In this document: one piece after another, positions 8,813 to 17,027 of the stretch
Layout: each line of letters begins with the position of its first letter
Numbering within the stretch: the stretch's first letter is position 1
From: Rugamonas aquatica
Lineage (GTDB): Bacteria; Pseudomonadota; Gammaproteobacteria; Burkholderiales; Burkholderiaceae_D
Assembly (NCBI RefSeq): GCF_009380215.1
Contig: NZ_WHUG01000012.1
Location: forward strand, 62,001 to 126,000
Direction of reading: 5' to 3'
DNA length: 64,000 bases
Notes under the pieces: generated by a model
Told to the model about the DNA's origin: nothing
The model's database searches: none
What the model saw: the letters and a program-made list of their open reading frames with translations, nothing else
Program-made: the position numbers and the translations under genes

Positions 8813-9577
8813 TTACGTACGCGTGATCGAAGCGCCGCCATCGACCAGTGATGCGGTGCCGGTGACGAAGGACGAATCGTCCGAAGCCAGGTACAGCACC
8901 GAGCGCGCCAGCTCCTCCGGCTGCGCCACGCGTTTCAGCGCATGCAGATTGGTGACGAAGGAAGCCGATTCCGGCGTGTTGTTCATATCGCGATACATCG
9001 CCGTATCGACCGCGCCCGGCAGCACCGAGTTCACGCGCACGCCTTGCGGGCCGTACTCCGAAGCCAGCGCCTGGGTCAGGCCGATCAGGCCCGCCTTGCT
9101 GGCCGCATAAGCCGCCACGCCCGGGAAGGCAAAGCTGTAGCCGACGAAGGTCGAAGTGAAGATCACCGAACCGCCGCCATGCTTGATCATTTCAGGGATT
9201 TGATGCTTGGCGCCGAGGAAGGCGCTGGTCAGGTTGGCGGCGATGGTCTCGTTCCAGCCCTGCTCCGACACACCGGTGGTCTCGCCCATTTCTCCCAGCG
9301 TGCCGGCGTTGTTGTAGGCGATATCCAGCCGGCCGAAAGCCTCGACCGCAGCGGCGACCAGTTGCGCATTGAACGATTCGGAAGTGACATCGCCGGCCAG
9401 CGCGATAGCCTTACCGCCATCGGCGGCGATTTCCGCCACCAGCGTATCGAGCTCGGCCTGACGGCGCGCCGCGACGACAAGCTTCGCGCCTTCAGCGGCA
9501 AACAGTTTAGCGGTGGCACGGCCGATGCCGGAACTTGCGCCAGTAACGATAGCGACTTTGTTTTGTAAGCGGTTCAT
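8813..9577 (-). CDS. SDR-family NAD(P)-dependent oxidoreductase
   Basis: A classical short-chain dehydrogenase/reductase of 254 residues. Visible motifs are the cofactor glycine loop TGASSGIG (12-19), NNAG (89-92), the catalytic Ser142, and the YxxxK pair Tyr157/Lys161. The substrate cannot be inferred. The start at 9577 has an AAGGAG ribosome site. The gene converges on ubiH with only 3 bases between the stop codons, and its upstream region is shared with the divergent Sel1-repeat gene. No operon partner is visible. Confidence 0.88.
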   Translation of the reverse strand: MNRLQNKVAIVTGASSGIGRATAKLFAAEGAKLVVAARRQAELDTLVAEIAADGGKAIALAGDVTSESFNAQLVAAAVEAFGRLDIAYNNAGTLGEMGETTGVSEQGWNETIAANLTSAFLGAKHQIPEMIKHGGGSVIFTSTFVGYSFAFPGVAAYAASKAGLIGLTQALASEYGPQGVRVNSVLPGAVDTAMYRDMNNTPESASFVTNLHALKRVAQPEELARSVLYLASDDSSFVTGTASLVDGGASITRT

Positions 9578-9679
9578 GGTGAGACTCCTTGAGGTGGGTT
9601 GATGTAGCCATCGTAGGCTTCATCAAACACGACATCAATCGACAACAAACTAATGGTAAATTCATCTTTTATGAAATGA

Positions 9680-9709
9680 TTTACCTTTATAACAACATCG
9701 CTGTATTAT
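9680..9709 (+). promoter_or_regulatory. Candidate sigma-70 promoter for the Sel1-repeat gene
   Basis: TTTACC (9680-9685) and TATTAT (9704-9709) are separated by 18 bases in a markedly AT-rich stretch, about 37 bases upstream of the Sel1-repeat start. This is a pattern match only; no transcript data support it. Confidence 0.35.
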
Positions 9710-9745
9710 CACAACTTAGTCAGTCCCCACCATCTGGAAACGCCC

Positions 9746-11128
9746 ATGAAATACGCAATCGCCGTCTTGTCCGCAGCCCTGCATCTGCAAGCCGCAGCGA
9801 TTACGCAGCAGCCGACTAGTCCCGCGCAACGCATGCTGACCAAAGTCCAGTATGAAGAGCTGCTGGACAACGCAAATAGAGGTGACGCGCACGCCGAGGC
9901 GCTGCTCGGCGATCTCTACGAAAATGGCGGTTATCTCAACCAGGACTATGAACAGGCGCGGCACTGGTTTTCGCTGGCGGCAGCACAAGGCGACGCGCGC
10001 GCGCAGCTGGAACTGGGTTGGCTTCACCAGTACGGCAAAGGCGGGCCGGTGGACCTGAAAGAGGCGGTGAAGTTCTATCGCGCCGCCGCCACGCAAGGCA
10101 ACGCTACCGCGCTTTACTTTTTCGGCCTCTGCTATAGCAATGGCACAGGGGTCGACACAGACTATCCCCAAGCACTGTCTCTGCTGCGCCAAGCACTGGC
10201 GAAAGGCGAACTCCGCGCGCAGACCTCTCTGGCCTACTTGCTGGATGCAGGACTTGGCGCCAAACAGGATCGCCAGGAAGCGCGTCGCTTATATCTGCTG
10301 GCAGCCGAGCGCAACGACAGCAGGGCACTGTACAACTTGGGTAACATGTATGAGCAGGGACTAGAAGGCTCGCCGGACTACGTCGCCTCTCGTCGTTTTT
10401 TCCAGCGCGCGGCCGCTGCTGGCGACCCGACTGCGAATGCCCGGATAGGAAACCACTTCCTCAACGGCCACGGAATTCCGGCCGACCCAGCGCAAGCCGT
10501 CGCACTGTTCCGTCAATCGGCGGAACTCGATGACGACTATGGCGCGAACAAGCTGGCGCGATGCTACGAACAAGGCAAGGGCGTCGCGCAAGACTATGAG
10601 CTGGCCAGGCGTTGGTACGGCGTCGCTGCACGGCTGGGCAACAGCGAAGCGCAGTTCAGGCTGGGCGGGCTGTATGCGGACGGCCTCGGCATGACCAAAG
10701 ACTATGCTGAGGCGGCAAATTGGTATCGGCAATCCGCCGACCAGGGCAACGCAGAAGGCCAGCGCAGACTGGCCTGGTTATACTGGGAAGGCGACGGTGT
10801 GCGCCAGGACTGGCACAAGTCCATCGAGCTGCTCCGTGCTGCCATCGACGGCGGCAACACGCTGGCGCTATCTGACTTGGGCATGCTCATTCTGTACGAC
10901 ATCGAGTCGGCGACGCCAGACTACAGCCACGCACTCCCACTGTTCGTCAAAGCGGCGCAGGCTGACGATGCGGTGGGCCAGATGCGCCTGGGTCGGGCCT
11001 ACAGTCTCGGCCTGGGCGTCGGAAAAAATGACAGCGAGGCGAAGAAATGGCTGGCGCTCGCGGCCCGGCAAGGCAACACTGACGCCAAAATATTTTTAAA
11101 GAATCTATACCGCATCGAGGTGGACTGA
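9746..11128 (+). CDS. Secreted Sel1-repeat (TPR-like) protein
   Basis: A 460-residue protein with a short signal peptide (MKYAIAVLSAALHLQAAA) and about eleven Sel1-like repeats of roughly 36 residues from about residue 45 to the end. They are recognisable by recurring A-x-x-x-L-G-x-x-Y and A-x-x-W-[FY]-x-x-A-A-x-x-G patterns, for example ARHWFSLAAAQGDARAQLEL and ARRWYGVAARLGNSEAQFRL. Sel1 repeats form alpha-solenoids that scaffold protein contacts; no catalytic domain is present. The coding sequence is visibly less GC-rich than its neighbours and follows an AT-rich intergenic stretch, which suggests later acquisition. It converges on a small secreted protein with 6 bases between stops. The specific partner or function is unknown. 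Confidence 0.85.
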   Translation: MKYAIAVLSAALHLQAAAITQQPTSPAQRMLTKVQYEELLDNANRGDAHAEALLGDLYENGGYLNQDYEQARHWFSLAAAQGDARAQLELGWLHQYGKGGPVDLKEAVKFYRAAATQGNATALYFFGLCYSNGTGVDTDYPQALSLLRQALAKGELRAQTSLAYLLDAGLGAKQDRQEARRLYLLAAERNDSRALYNLGNMYEQGLEGSPDYVASRRFFQRAAAAGDPTANARIGNHFLNGHGIPADPAQAVALFRQSAELDDDYGANKLARCYEQGKGVAQDYELARRWYGVAARLGNSEAQFRLGGLYADGLGMTKDYAEAANWYRQSADQGNAEGQRRLAWLYWEGDGVRQDWHKSIELLRAAIDGGNTLALSDLGMLILYDIESATPDYSHALPLFVKAAQADDAVGQMRLGRAYSLGLGVGKNDSEAKKWLALAARQGNTDAKIFLKNLYRIEVD

Positions 11129-11134
11129 GCGTCG

Positions 11135-11611
11135 TTATTGCGCCCCAGTGTTACGCTTCAGCGTACCTTCCGCCCATTGGCTGAAAGTCTGCGCGCCGGC
11201 GTTCAGGCAGCGGATATTATCGACTACCCGGCTCCAATGCGTCAGCAACTGATTGCTGGTATCAAGCGCAACGTTGAACACCCACGATTCATCCCAGCAG
11301 TCTCCTTGAGACCGATGCATGCCGACGGCAACCGCGTTGAAATTATTCGGATACAGTTTGAATTGACCCGGCGCGATACGCATCCATTTCCCATCACTTT
11401 GCAAATTCTGGACTTCGAACTTGCCATCCTCAATATCAAGGCGCACCGCTAAATCATAGCCGGCCGTGGTGCCAACGGCAGCGACCTTGAGCATGCCTTC
11501 CCAATGCCCATCCAGATATCCCGCACTCTTCGTGTTTTCGGATTGTGCGGCACCGGACCAGGCACACGATAGTCCCAGCAGCAAGGAAAAGATACGGAAG
11601 TGTCGTGTCAT
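11135..11611 (-). CDS. Small secreted protein of unknown function
   Basis: A 158-residue protein with a clear signal peptide (MTRHFRIFSLLLGLSCAWSG, cleaved near AAQ-SEN). The mature part is short-strand, beta-rich sequence (LDGHWEGMLKV, YDLAVRLDIEDGKFEVQNL) with two Cys in the C-terminal half (GDCWDES and IRCLNAG) that could form a disulfide. I do not recognise a family. The opening resembles small extracellular beta-sandwich or lipocalin-like domains, but that is only an impression. Its base composition is lower in GC than the flanking pnt genes and matches the adjacent Sel1-repeat gene. Confidence 0.72.
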   Translation of the reverse strand: MTRHFRIFSLLLGLSCAWSGAAQSENTKSAGYLDGHWEGMLKVAAVGTTAGYDLAVRLDIEDGKFEVQNLQSDGKWMRIAPGQFKLYPNNFNAVAVGMHRSQGDCWDESWVFNVALDTSNQLLTHWSRVVDNIRCLNAGAQTFSQWAEGTLKRNTGAQ

Positions 11612-11677
11612 ATTTCAACTGGAATACGGATAGTGGGAGGCAAATAGTAGCATCCGCTCTCCCACCTAAGCACGAAA

Positions 11678-13156
11678 TTATTCGACCGCTTTGACCATAT
11701 CCTCAATGACCTTCTTCGCATCGCCAAACACCATCATCGTGTTGGCCTGGTAGAACAGCTCATTGTCCAGACCCGCATAGCCGGAAGCCATCGAACGCTT
11801 GTTGACGATGATGCTCTTGGCCTTGTACGCCTCCAGAATCGGCATGCCGGCGATCGGCGATTTCGGATCCTTGGCGGCCGGGTTGACCACGTCGTTGGCG
11901 CCCAGGATCAGCACCACGTCGGTCTGGCCGAATTCGCCGTTGATATCCTCCATCTCGAACACCTGGTCGTACGGCACCTCGGCCTCCGCCAGCAGCACGT
12001 TCATGTGGCCCGGCATGCGGCCCGCCACCGGGTGGATCGCATACTTCACGGTCACGCCCTTGTGCGTCAGCTTCTCGACCAGCTCCTTCAGCGAGTGCTG
12101 CGCGCGCGCCACGGCCAGGCCGTAGCCCGGCACGATAATCACGCTTTCCGCATTGGCCATGATGAACGAGGCATCGTCGGCCGAACCGGATTTGACCGGA
12201 CGCTGTTCCTTCGAACCGCCGGCACCCGCCTCCGCCGGCGCGCCGCCGAAGCCGCCCAGGATCACGTTGAAGAACGAACGGTTCATCGCCTTGCACATGA
12301 TGTACGACAGGATCGCGCCGGACGAACCGACCAGCGAACCGGCGATGATCAGCATCGAGTTATTCAGCGAAAAGCCGATGCCCGCCGCCGCCCAACCCGA
12401 ATACGAGTTCAGCATCGACACCACCACCGGCATGTCGGCGCCGCCGATCGGGATGATGATGAGCACGCCCAGCACGAAGGCGATCGCGGTCATGATGAGG
12501 AACGGCGTCCACGCCGGCTCGGTGCCGCCGGCGAAGCAGAACACCAGGCCCAGGCCCACCATGACGATGGCCAGGATCAGGTTCAGCATGTGCTGGCCGG
12601 CGAAGCTCACCGGTGCCCCCTGGAACAGGCGGAACTTGTACTTGCCCGACAGCTTGCCGAACGCGATCACCGAACCGGAGAACGTGATGGCGCCAACGAA
12701 GGTACCGATGAACAGCTCGATGCGATTACCGAACGGCAGCGCCTCGCCCGCCGCAGCGATGCCGAACGCATGCGGCTCCGACACCGCCGCCACCGCGATA
12801 CACACGGCGGCCAGACCGATCAGCGAGTGCATCGCCGCGACCAGTTCCGGCATCTTGGTCATCTCGACCTTCTTGGCCAGCACCGCGCCGATGCCGCCGC
12901 CGACGATCACGCCCAGCGCCACCAGGCCCAGGCCCATGCCGCCGGAAGTCCCCGCCACTGCGGCCGCCGTGGCTTCCGCCTTCAGCTTCAGGATCAGGGC
13001 GATGGTGGTCACGGCGGCAATCGCCATGCCCGACATGCCGAACGCATTGCCGGTGCGCGCCGTGGACGGCGACGACAGGCCTTTCAACGCCTGGATAAAG
13101 CACACCGATGCGATCAGGTACATCATCGTCACCAGGTTCATGGAGATGAAATTCAT
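11678..13156 (-). CDS. pntB: NAD(P) transhydrogenase subunit beta
   Basis: PntB is the membrane plus NADP(H)-binding subunit of the proton-translocating transhydrogenase, which makes NADPH from NADH at the expense of the proton gradient. The 492-residue protein has about nine membrane helices over residues 1-280. A soluble Rossmann domain follows, with VIIVPGYGLAVARAQH, YAIHPVAGRMPGHMNVLLAEA and a C-terminal segment with LILGANDVVNPAA. Its start overlaps the pntAB stop by 4 bases. An alternative start is Met6. The three-gene split (AA, AB, B) is that of Rhodospirillum and many proteobacteria rather than the two-gene E. coli form. Confidence 0.95.
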   Translation of the reverse strand: MNFISMNLVTMMYLIASVCFIQALKGLSSPSTARTGNAFGMSGMAIAAVTTIALILKLKAEATAAAVAGTSGGMGLGLVALGVIVGGGIGAVLAKKVEMTKMPELVAAMHSLIGLAAVCIAVAAVSEPHAFGIAAAGEALPFGNRIELFIGTFVGAITFSGSVIAFGKLSGKYKFRLFQGAPVSFAGQHMLNLILAIVMVGLGLVFCFAGGTEPAWTPFLIMTAIAFVLGVLIIIPIGGADMPVVVSMLNSYSGWAAAGIGFSLNNSMLIIAGSLVGSSGAILSYIMCKAMNRSFFNVILGGFGGAPAEAGAGGSKEQRPVKSGSADDASFIMANAESVIIVPGYGLAVARAQHSLKELVEKLTHKGVTVKYAIHPVAGRMPGHMNVLLAEAEVPYDQVFEMEDINGEFGQTDVVLILGANDVVNPAAKDPKSPIAGMPILEAYKAKSIIVNKRSMASGYAGLDNELFYQANTMMVFGDAKKVIEDMVKAVE

Positions 13157-13467
13157 GCGTGATCTCCCTTTTTCGCTTTAGGCTCTTTTTTCTTGAACAT
13201 TTCCAGCATGCGCTGCGTCACCAGGAATCCGCCGAACACATTGACGGCGGCCAGCGCCACCGCGACGGTGCCGGCGACCTGGCCGATCAAGCCCTCGGTC
13301 AGCGAAGCGGCCAGCATGGCGCCGACGATGATGATGGCCGAGACGGCGTTGGTGACGGCCATCAGCGGCGTATGCAGCGCCGGCGTCACGGTCCAGACCA
13401 CGTGGTAGCCGACGTAGATGGCGAGCACAAAAATGATCAGATTGATGATGGTGTGGCTGACTTCCAT
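13153..13467 (-). CDS. pntAB: NAD(P) transhydrogenase subunit alpha, membrane part
   Basis: A 104-residue membrane subunit with three hydrophobic helices (about 6-28, 36-57 and 62-84) and a basic, Lys-rich tail (MFKKKEPKAKK). It corresponds to the C-terminal membrane domain of the longer PntA of enterobacteria. It lies between pntAA (14-base gap) and pntB (4-base overlap) and forms domain II with PntB. Confidence 0.93.
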   Translation of the reverse strand: MEVSHTIINLIIFVLAIYVGYHVVWTVTPALHTPLMAVTNAVSAIIIVGAMLAASLTEGLIGQVAGTVAVALAAVNVFGGFLVTQRMLEMFKKKEPKAKKGDHA

Positions 13468-13481
13468 TATTCGTTCCCCTG

Positions 13482-14594
13482 TTATTTTCTAAGCAGCTCG
13501 CCGCCGCTGCACAGCAGCGTGGCCTTGATGATTTCATCTTCGCGGTCGATCGCCAGCTGGTCTTCCTTGTCGATAATCAGCTTGAGGAAGTCCAGCACGT
13601 TGCGCGCATACAGCGCCGACGCGTCGGCCGCCACCAGCGTCGCCAGGTCCGGCTCGCCGACGATGTGCACGCCATGCCGCACCACGGTCTTGTTGAGCTC
13701 CGACAGCGGGCAGTTGCCGCCCTGCGACACGGCCAGGTCGACGATCACCGAACCCGGTTTCATCGCCTTCACCGTCTCTTCGGAAATCAGCACCGGCGCC
13801 GGACGGCCCGGGATCAGCGCGGTGGTGATGATGATGTCGGCCAGCTTGGCGCGCTCGTGCACCAGCTCCGCCTGACGGCGCATCCAGTCCGCCGGCATCG
13901 GCCGCGCATAGCCGCCCACGCCCTTGGCGATTTCCTTTTCCTCGTCGGTCAGGAAAGGCACGTCGATAAACTTCGCGCCCAGCGACTCCACCTGCTCCTT
14001 GACCGGAGGCCGCACGTCGGACGCCTCGATCACCGCGCCCAGCCGCTTGGCCGTCGCAATCGCCTGCAAGCCCGCCACGCCCACGCCCATGATCAGCACT
14101 CGCGCCGCCTTGACGGTGCCGGCCGCCGTCATCAGCATCGGCATGAAGCGTTGATAGGTATTGGCCGCCACCATCACCGCCTTGTAGCCGGCGATGTTGG
14201 CCTGCGACGACAGCACGTCCATCGACTGCGCGCGCGTGATGCGCGGCACCGCCTCCAGCGCGAAGGCTTGCAAGCCGGCCGCCGCCATCGCCGCGTTGTT
14301 GTCGGCATCGAAGGGATTGAGCATGCCGATCACCACCGTGCCGGCCGGGATCAGCGCCCGCTCTTCCGCATTCGGCGCCCGCACCTTCAGCACCACCTGC
14401 GCCGCAAAGGCTTCCGCCGCGCCGACGATCTGCGCGCCGGCCGCGGCGTAAGCCTCGTCCGTCACCGATGCCGCCACTCCCGCGCCGGCCTGCACGATCA
14501 CTTGATGCTTGGCTGCGAGCTTCTTGACTGTCTCGGGCGTTGCCGCTACCCGGGTTTCCCCCGGCCGCGTTTCGGCCGGTATGCCTATCCTCAT
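13482..14594 (-). CDS. pntAA: NAD(P) transhydrogenase subunit alpha, soluble NAD(H)-binding part
   Basis: The 370-residue NAD(H)-binding domain I. It is related to alanine dehydrogenase: the opening MRIGIPAETRPGETRVAATP, the RAQSMDVLSSQANIAGYKA segment, the Rossmann loop MGVGVAGLQAIATAKRLGA and DVRPPVKEQVESLGAKF are all typical. It is the first gene of pntAA-AB-B. The upstream intergenic region is AT-rich and shared with divergent nudJ. The short 370-residue length, with the membrane helices on a separate gene, is normal for this subtype. Confidence 0.95.
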   Translation of the reverse strand: MRIGIPAETRPGETRVAATPETVKKLAAKHQVIVQAGAGVAASVTDEAYAAAGAQIVGAAEAFAAQVVLKVRAPNAEERALIPAGTVVIGMLNPFDADNNAAMAAAGLQAFALEAVPRITRAQSMDVLSSQANIAGYKAVMVAANTYQRFMPMLMTAAGTVKAARVLIMGVGVAGLQAIATAKRLGAVIEASDVRPPVKEQVESLGAKFIDVPFLTDEEKEIAKGVGGYARPMPADWMRRQAELVHERAKLADIIITTALIPGRPAPVLISEETVKAMKPGSVIVDLAVSQGGNCPLSELNKTVVRHGVHIVGEPDLATLVAADASALYARNVLDFLKLIIDKEDQLAIDREDEIIKATLLCSGGELLRK

Positions 14595-14899
14595 GGTGCC
14601 TCCAAATGATTAATAAACTGACTAGAATCTAACACGGAATGCATGGGCAGCAACGCCCGTCGATGGCTTCATGATACTTAATATCTATTTATCAATAAAT
14701 AGCGCTTTCATCACATCATTTATTACTATTTGTAATGAATTGCCGTTAAAACAGCTAATTTCGCACACGGCAGCCACTGCAACATGGATTAAGGAGACAA
14801 ACCTTGCGATATTTCAATACGAACCCATATTTCCGTGCAGGCGGGTTCAAACCAAACGCCCGGAACAGGCTAAAATGTCGGCTCTTTCAAGGATGACTC
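14595..14899. other. AT-rich divergent intergenic region between pntAA and nudJ
   Basis: A 305-base region without a recognised gene. It is strikingly AT-rich over 14670-14760 compared with everything around it and contains an 18-bp palindrome (described separately). A strong AAGGAG sequence at 14791-14796 is followed by a TTG-initiated frame of 30 codons (14804-14896) that ends 3 bases before nudJ. It presumably holds promoters for both flanking genes. I see no attenuator, riboswitch fold or tRNA in it. Confidence 0.6.
14685..14702. repeat. 18-bp AT-only-arm palindrome, possible operator
   Basis: CTATTTATCAATAAATAG has perfect 8-base arms around a CA centre. It sits 83 bases upstream of the pntAA start and about 200 bases upstream of nudJ. 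The size and symmetry fit a dimeric-regulator site, but no matching regulator gene is next to it and AT-rich palindromes also arise by chance. Confidence 0.4.
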
Positions 14900-15397
14900 A
14901 TGCCGCGTATCTGGAAACCCTCTGTTACTGTTGCCGCCATTGTCGAAAAAGATGGCAAATTTTTGCTGATCGAAGAAGAAACCAGCGATGGCATCCGCAT
15001 CAACCAGCCGGCCGGTCATCTCGACCCGCACGAATCGCTGGAGCAGGCCGTCATCCGCGAAACGCTGGAGGAAACCGCCTACGACTTCACGCCGACCGCG
15101 CTGGTGGGCATGTATATGTCGCGCTACACCTCCAACCGCACCGGCGAGGAAGTGACGTATCTGCGCTTCACCTTCTGCGGCGTGCCGGGCGCCCAGCATG
15201 ACCGTCCGCTGGACGAAGGCATCCTGCGCACCATGTGGCTGACGCGCGACGAACTGGCCGCCTGCGCCGACCGTCACCGCAGCCCGACGGTGCTGCAATG
15301 CGTGGACGAATACCTGGCCGGGCGCCGCGCCCCGCTGGAACTGATACAAACCCACACCTCGGTGTACAAGGAAGCGGTGAGCACCGCGAATGGATAA
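14900..15397 (+). CDS. nudJ: NUDIX hydrolase, NudJ-like (thiamine/nucleotide pyrophosphatase)
   Basis: A 165-residue NUDIX protein. The NUDIX box is intact: Gly39, Glu45, then Arg53-Glu54 and Glu57-Glu58 in the pattern G-x5-E-x7-REUxEE. NudJ of E. coli hydrolyses HMP-pyrophosphate and nucleoside di- and triphosphates and lies directly upstream of mnmA, as here (15-base gap, same direction). The neighbour supports the NudJ name over a generic NUDIX label; the physiological substrate is uncertain. Confidence 0.85.
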   Translation: MPRIWKPSVTVAAIVEKDGKFLLIEEETSDGIRINQPAGHLDPHESLEQAVIRETLEETAYDFTPTALVGMYMSRYTSNRTGEEVTYLRFTFCGVPGAQHDRPLDEGILRTMWLTRDELAACADRHRSPTVLQCVDEYLAGRRAPLELIQTHTSVYKEAVSTANG

Positions 15398-15411
15398 GGC
15401 AGGAAAGTAAG

Positions 15412-16518
15412 ATGAGCAAGAAAAAAGTCGTGATCGGTATGTCAGGCGGGGTCGATTCCTCGGTCGCGGCGTGGATGCTCAAGGAACAGGGCTACGACGT
15501 GGTCGGCCTGTTCATGAAGAACTGGGAAGACGACGACGATTCCGAATACTGCTCGACGCGCCAGGACTGGATCGACGCCGCCAGCGTGGCCGACGTCATC
15601 GGCGTCGACATCGAAGCCGTCAACTTCGCCAGCGAATACAAGGACCGCGTGTTCGCCGACTTCCTGCGCGAATACCAGGCCGGCCGCACGCCCAACCCGG
15701 ACGTGCTGTGCAACGCCGAGATCAAGTTCAAGGCGTTTCTGGATCACGCGATGCACCTGGGCGCCGACCTGATCGCCACCGGCCACTACGCGCGCGTGCG
15801 CCAGAACGGCGACCGCCACGAGCTGCTCAAGGCCGTCGACCACACCAAGGACCAGAGCTACTTCCTGCACCGCCTGAACCAGGCGCAGTTGTCGAAGACG
15901 CTGTTCCCGCTGGGCGAGATCCCGAAAACCGAAGTGCGCCAGATCGCCGAGAAACTGGCGCTGCCCAACGCCGCCAAGAAGGATTCGACCGGCATCTGCT
16001 TCATCGGCGAGCGGCCGTTCCGCGAATTCCTCAACCGCTACCTGTCGTACAAGCCGGGCCCGATGAAGACGCCGGACGGCAAGGTGGTCGGCGAGCACGT
16101 GGGCCTGAGCTTCTACACGCTGGGCCAGCGCAAGGGCATAGGCGTGGGCGGCATGAAGGCCTACAAGAACCCGGACGGCAGCAGCGACGCCTGGTATGTG
16201 GCGCGCAAGGACGTGGCCGAGAACACGCTGTACATCGTGCAGGGCCACGACCATCCATGGCTGCTGTCGTCGACGCTGCGCGCCGACCAGGCCAGCTGGA
16301 TCGCCGGCGAGGCGCCGTCGCCGCGCGCGATGTCGGCCAAGACCCGCTACCGGCAGGCCGACGTGGCGTGCGAGATCGCCCCGGAAGGCGATTCCGATTT
16401 CGCGTTGAAGTTCATGGATGCCCAGTGGGCGGTCACGCCGGGCCAGTCGGCCGTGCTGTACGACGGCGACGTCTGCCTGGGCGGCGGCATCATCGACAGC
16501 TCGACCTTCGCCGTCTGA
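15412..16518 (+). CDS. mnmA: tRNA 2-thiouridylase MnmA
   Basis: MnmA thiolates U34 of tRNAs for Lys, Glu and Gln, using ATP and sulfur relayed from IscS/Tus proteins. The 368-residue protein begins MSKKKVVIGMSGGVDSSVAA, with the PP-loop SGGVDSS at 11-17. It carries both catalytic cysteines, Cys100 (NPDVLCNAEIKF) and Cys196 (STGICFIGE), followed by a C-terminal beta-barrel for tRNA contact. The start has a GGAAAG ribosome site. A longer upstream frame exists but overlaps nudJ and lacks similarity, so it is rejected. Confidence 0.95.
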   Translation: MSKKKVVIGMSGGVDSSVAAWMLKEQGYDVVGLFMKNWEDDDDSEYCSTRQDWIDAASVADVIGVDIEAVNFASEYKDRVFADFLREYQAGRTPNPDVLCNAEIKFKAFLDHAMHLGADLIATGHYARVRQNGDRHELLKAVDHTKDQSYFLHRLNQAQLSKTLFPLGEIPKTEVRQIAEKLALPNAAKKDSTGICFIGERPFREFLNRYLSYKPGPMKTPDGKVVGEHVGLSFYTLGQRKGIGVGGMKAYKNPDGSSDAWYVARKDVAENTLYIVQGHDHPWLLSSTLRADQASWIAGEAPSPRAMSAKTRYRQADVACEIAPEGDSDFALKFMDAQWAVTPGQSAVLYDGDVCLGGGIIDSSTFAV

Positions 16519-16541
16519 TGTTCCCGGCCAGGCCGGCCTGA

Positions 16542-16997
16542 CTACTCGGCGGCGGGCTCGCCGCCGTCGCCTTCCGGCGCATCCGCGCCATCCGGCGTGC
16601 CGGCATCCTTGGCCAGCGCCGCGCGCTGGCGCTTGACCATGGCGATCACCGTATTGCGTATCGTATTGAGCACGGTATCGGCCTTGAACGGCTTGACGAT
16701 GAAGCCGTTCACGCCCATCGCATGCGCGGCCTGGATGGTGGCCGCATCGAATTCGCTGGAGACCATGAAGATCAGCGCCTTCGGCCAGTTGGTCTTGATC
16801 TCCCGCACCACATCCTCGCCGTTCTCGATCTGCTCGCGGGCGATGCAGACGATGTGGGGATTGTGCTTGAGCAGCAGCGCCAAGCCGCTGGCGCAGGTGT
16901 GGGTCTGGCCCACCACGTCATAGCCGCCATCGAGCAGGACCGTGTTGAGCAGGCCGCGCGCGATCGCGCTGCCGTCGATAATGACCGCTTTTAACAT
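16542..16997 (-). CDS. Receiver-domain protein lacking the phospho-acceptor Asp
   Basis: A 151-residue stand-alone receiver-fold protein. The beta1 acidic pair is reduced to Asp8-Gly9 (AVIIDGSAI). The conserved switch Ser80/Ser81 (FMVSSE) and Lys102 (FIVKPF) are present. At the end of beta3, where the phosphorylated Asp should be, the sequence reads HIVCIAREQ with Ala53 in its place. The C-terminal 30 residues are a Glu/Asp/Gly/Ala-rich tail without a DNA-binding domain. It probably acts by a phosphorylation-independent mechanism or as a partner-binding pseudo-receiver. It converges on mnmA, and no histidine kinase gene is nearby. Confidence 0.82.
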   Translation of the reverse strand: MLKAVIIDGSAIARGLLNTVLLDGGYDVVGQTHTCASGLALLLKHNPHIVCIAREQIENGEDVVREIKTNWPKALIFMVSSEFDAATIQAAHAMGVNGFIVKPFKADTVLNTIRNTVIAMVKRQRAALAKDAGTPDGADAPEGDGGEPAAE

Positions 16998-17027
16998 CTT
17001 GCAAACCTTGTCTTAGTGGGCGTGCGC

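Noticed and set aside
14804..14896. TTG-initiated 30-codon frame with a strong ribosome site before nudJ
   Set aside because: The ribosome site is real-looking, but TTG starts are rare and the peptide has no recognisable character. It is kept as an observation in the control region, not as a gene.
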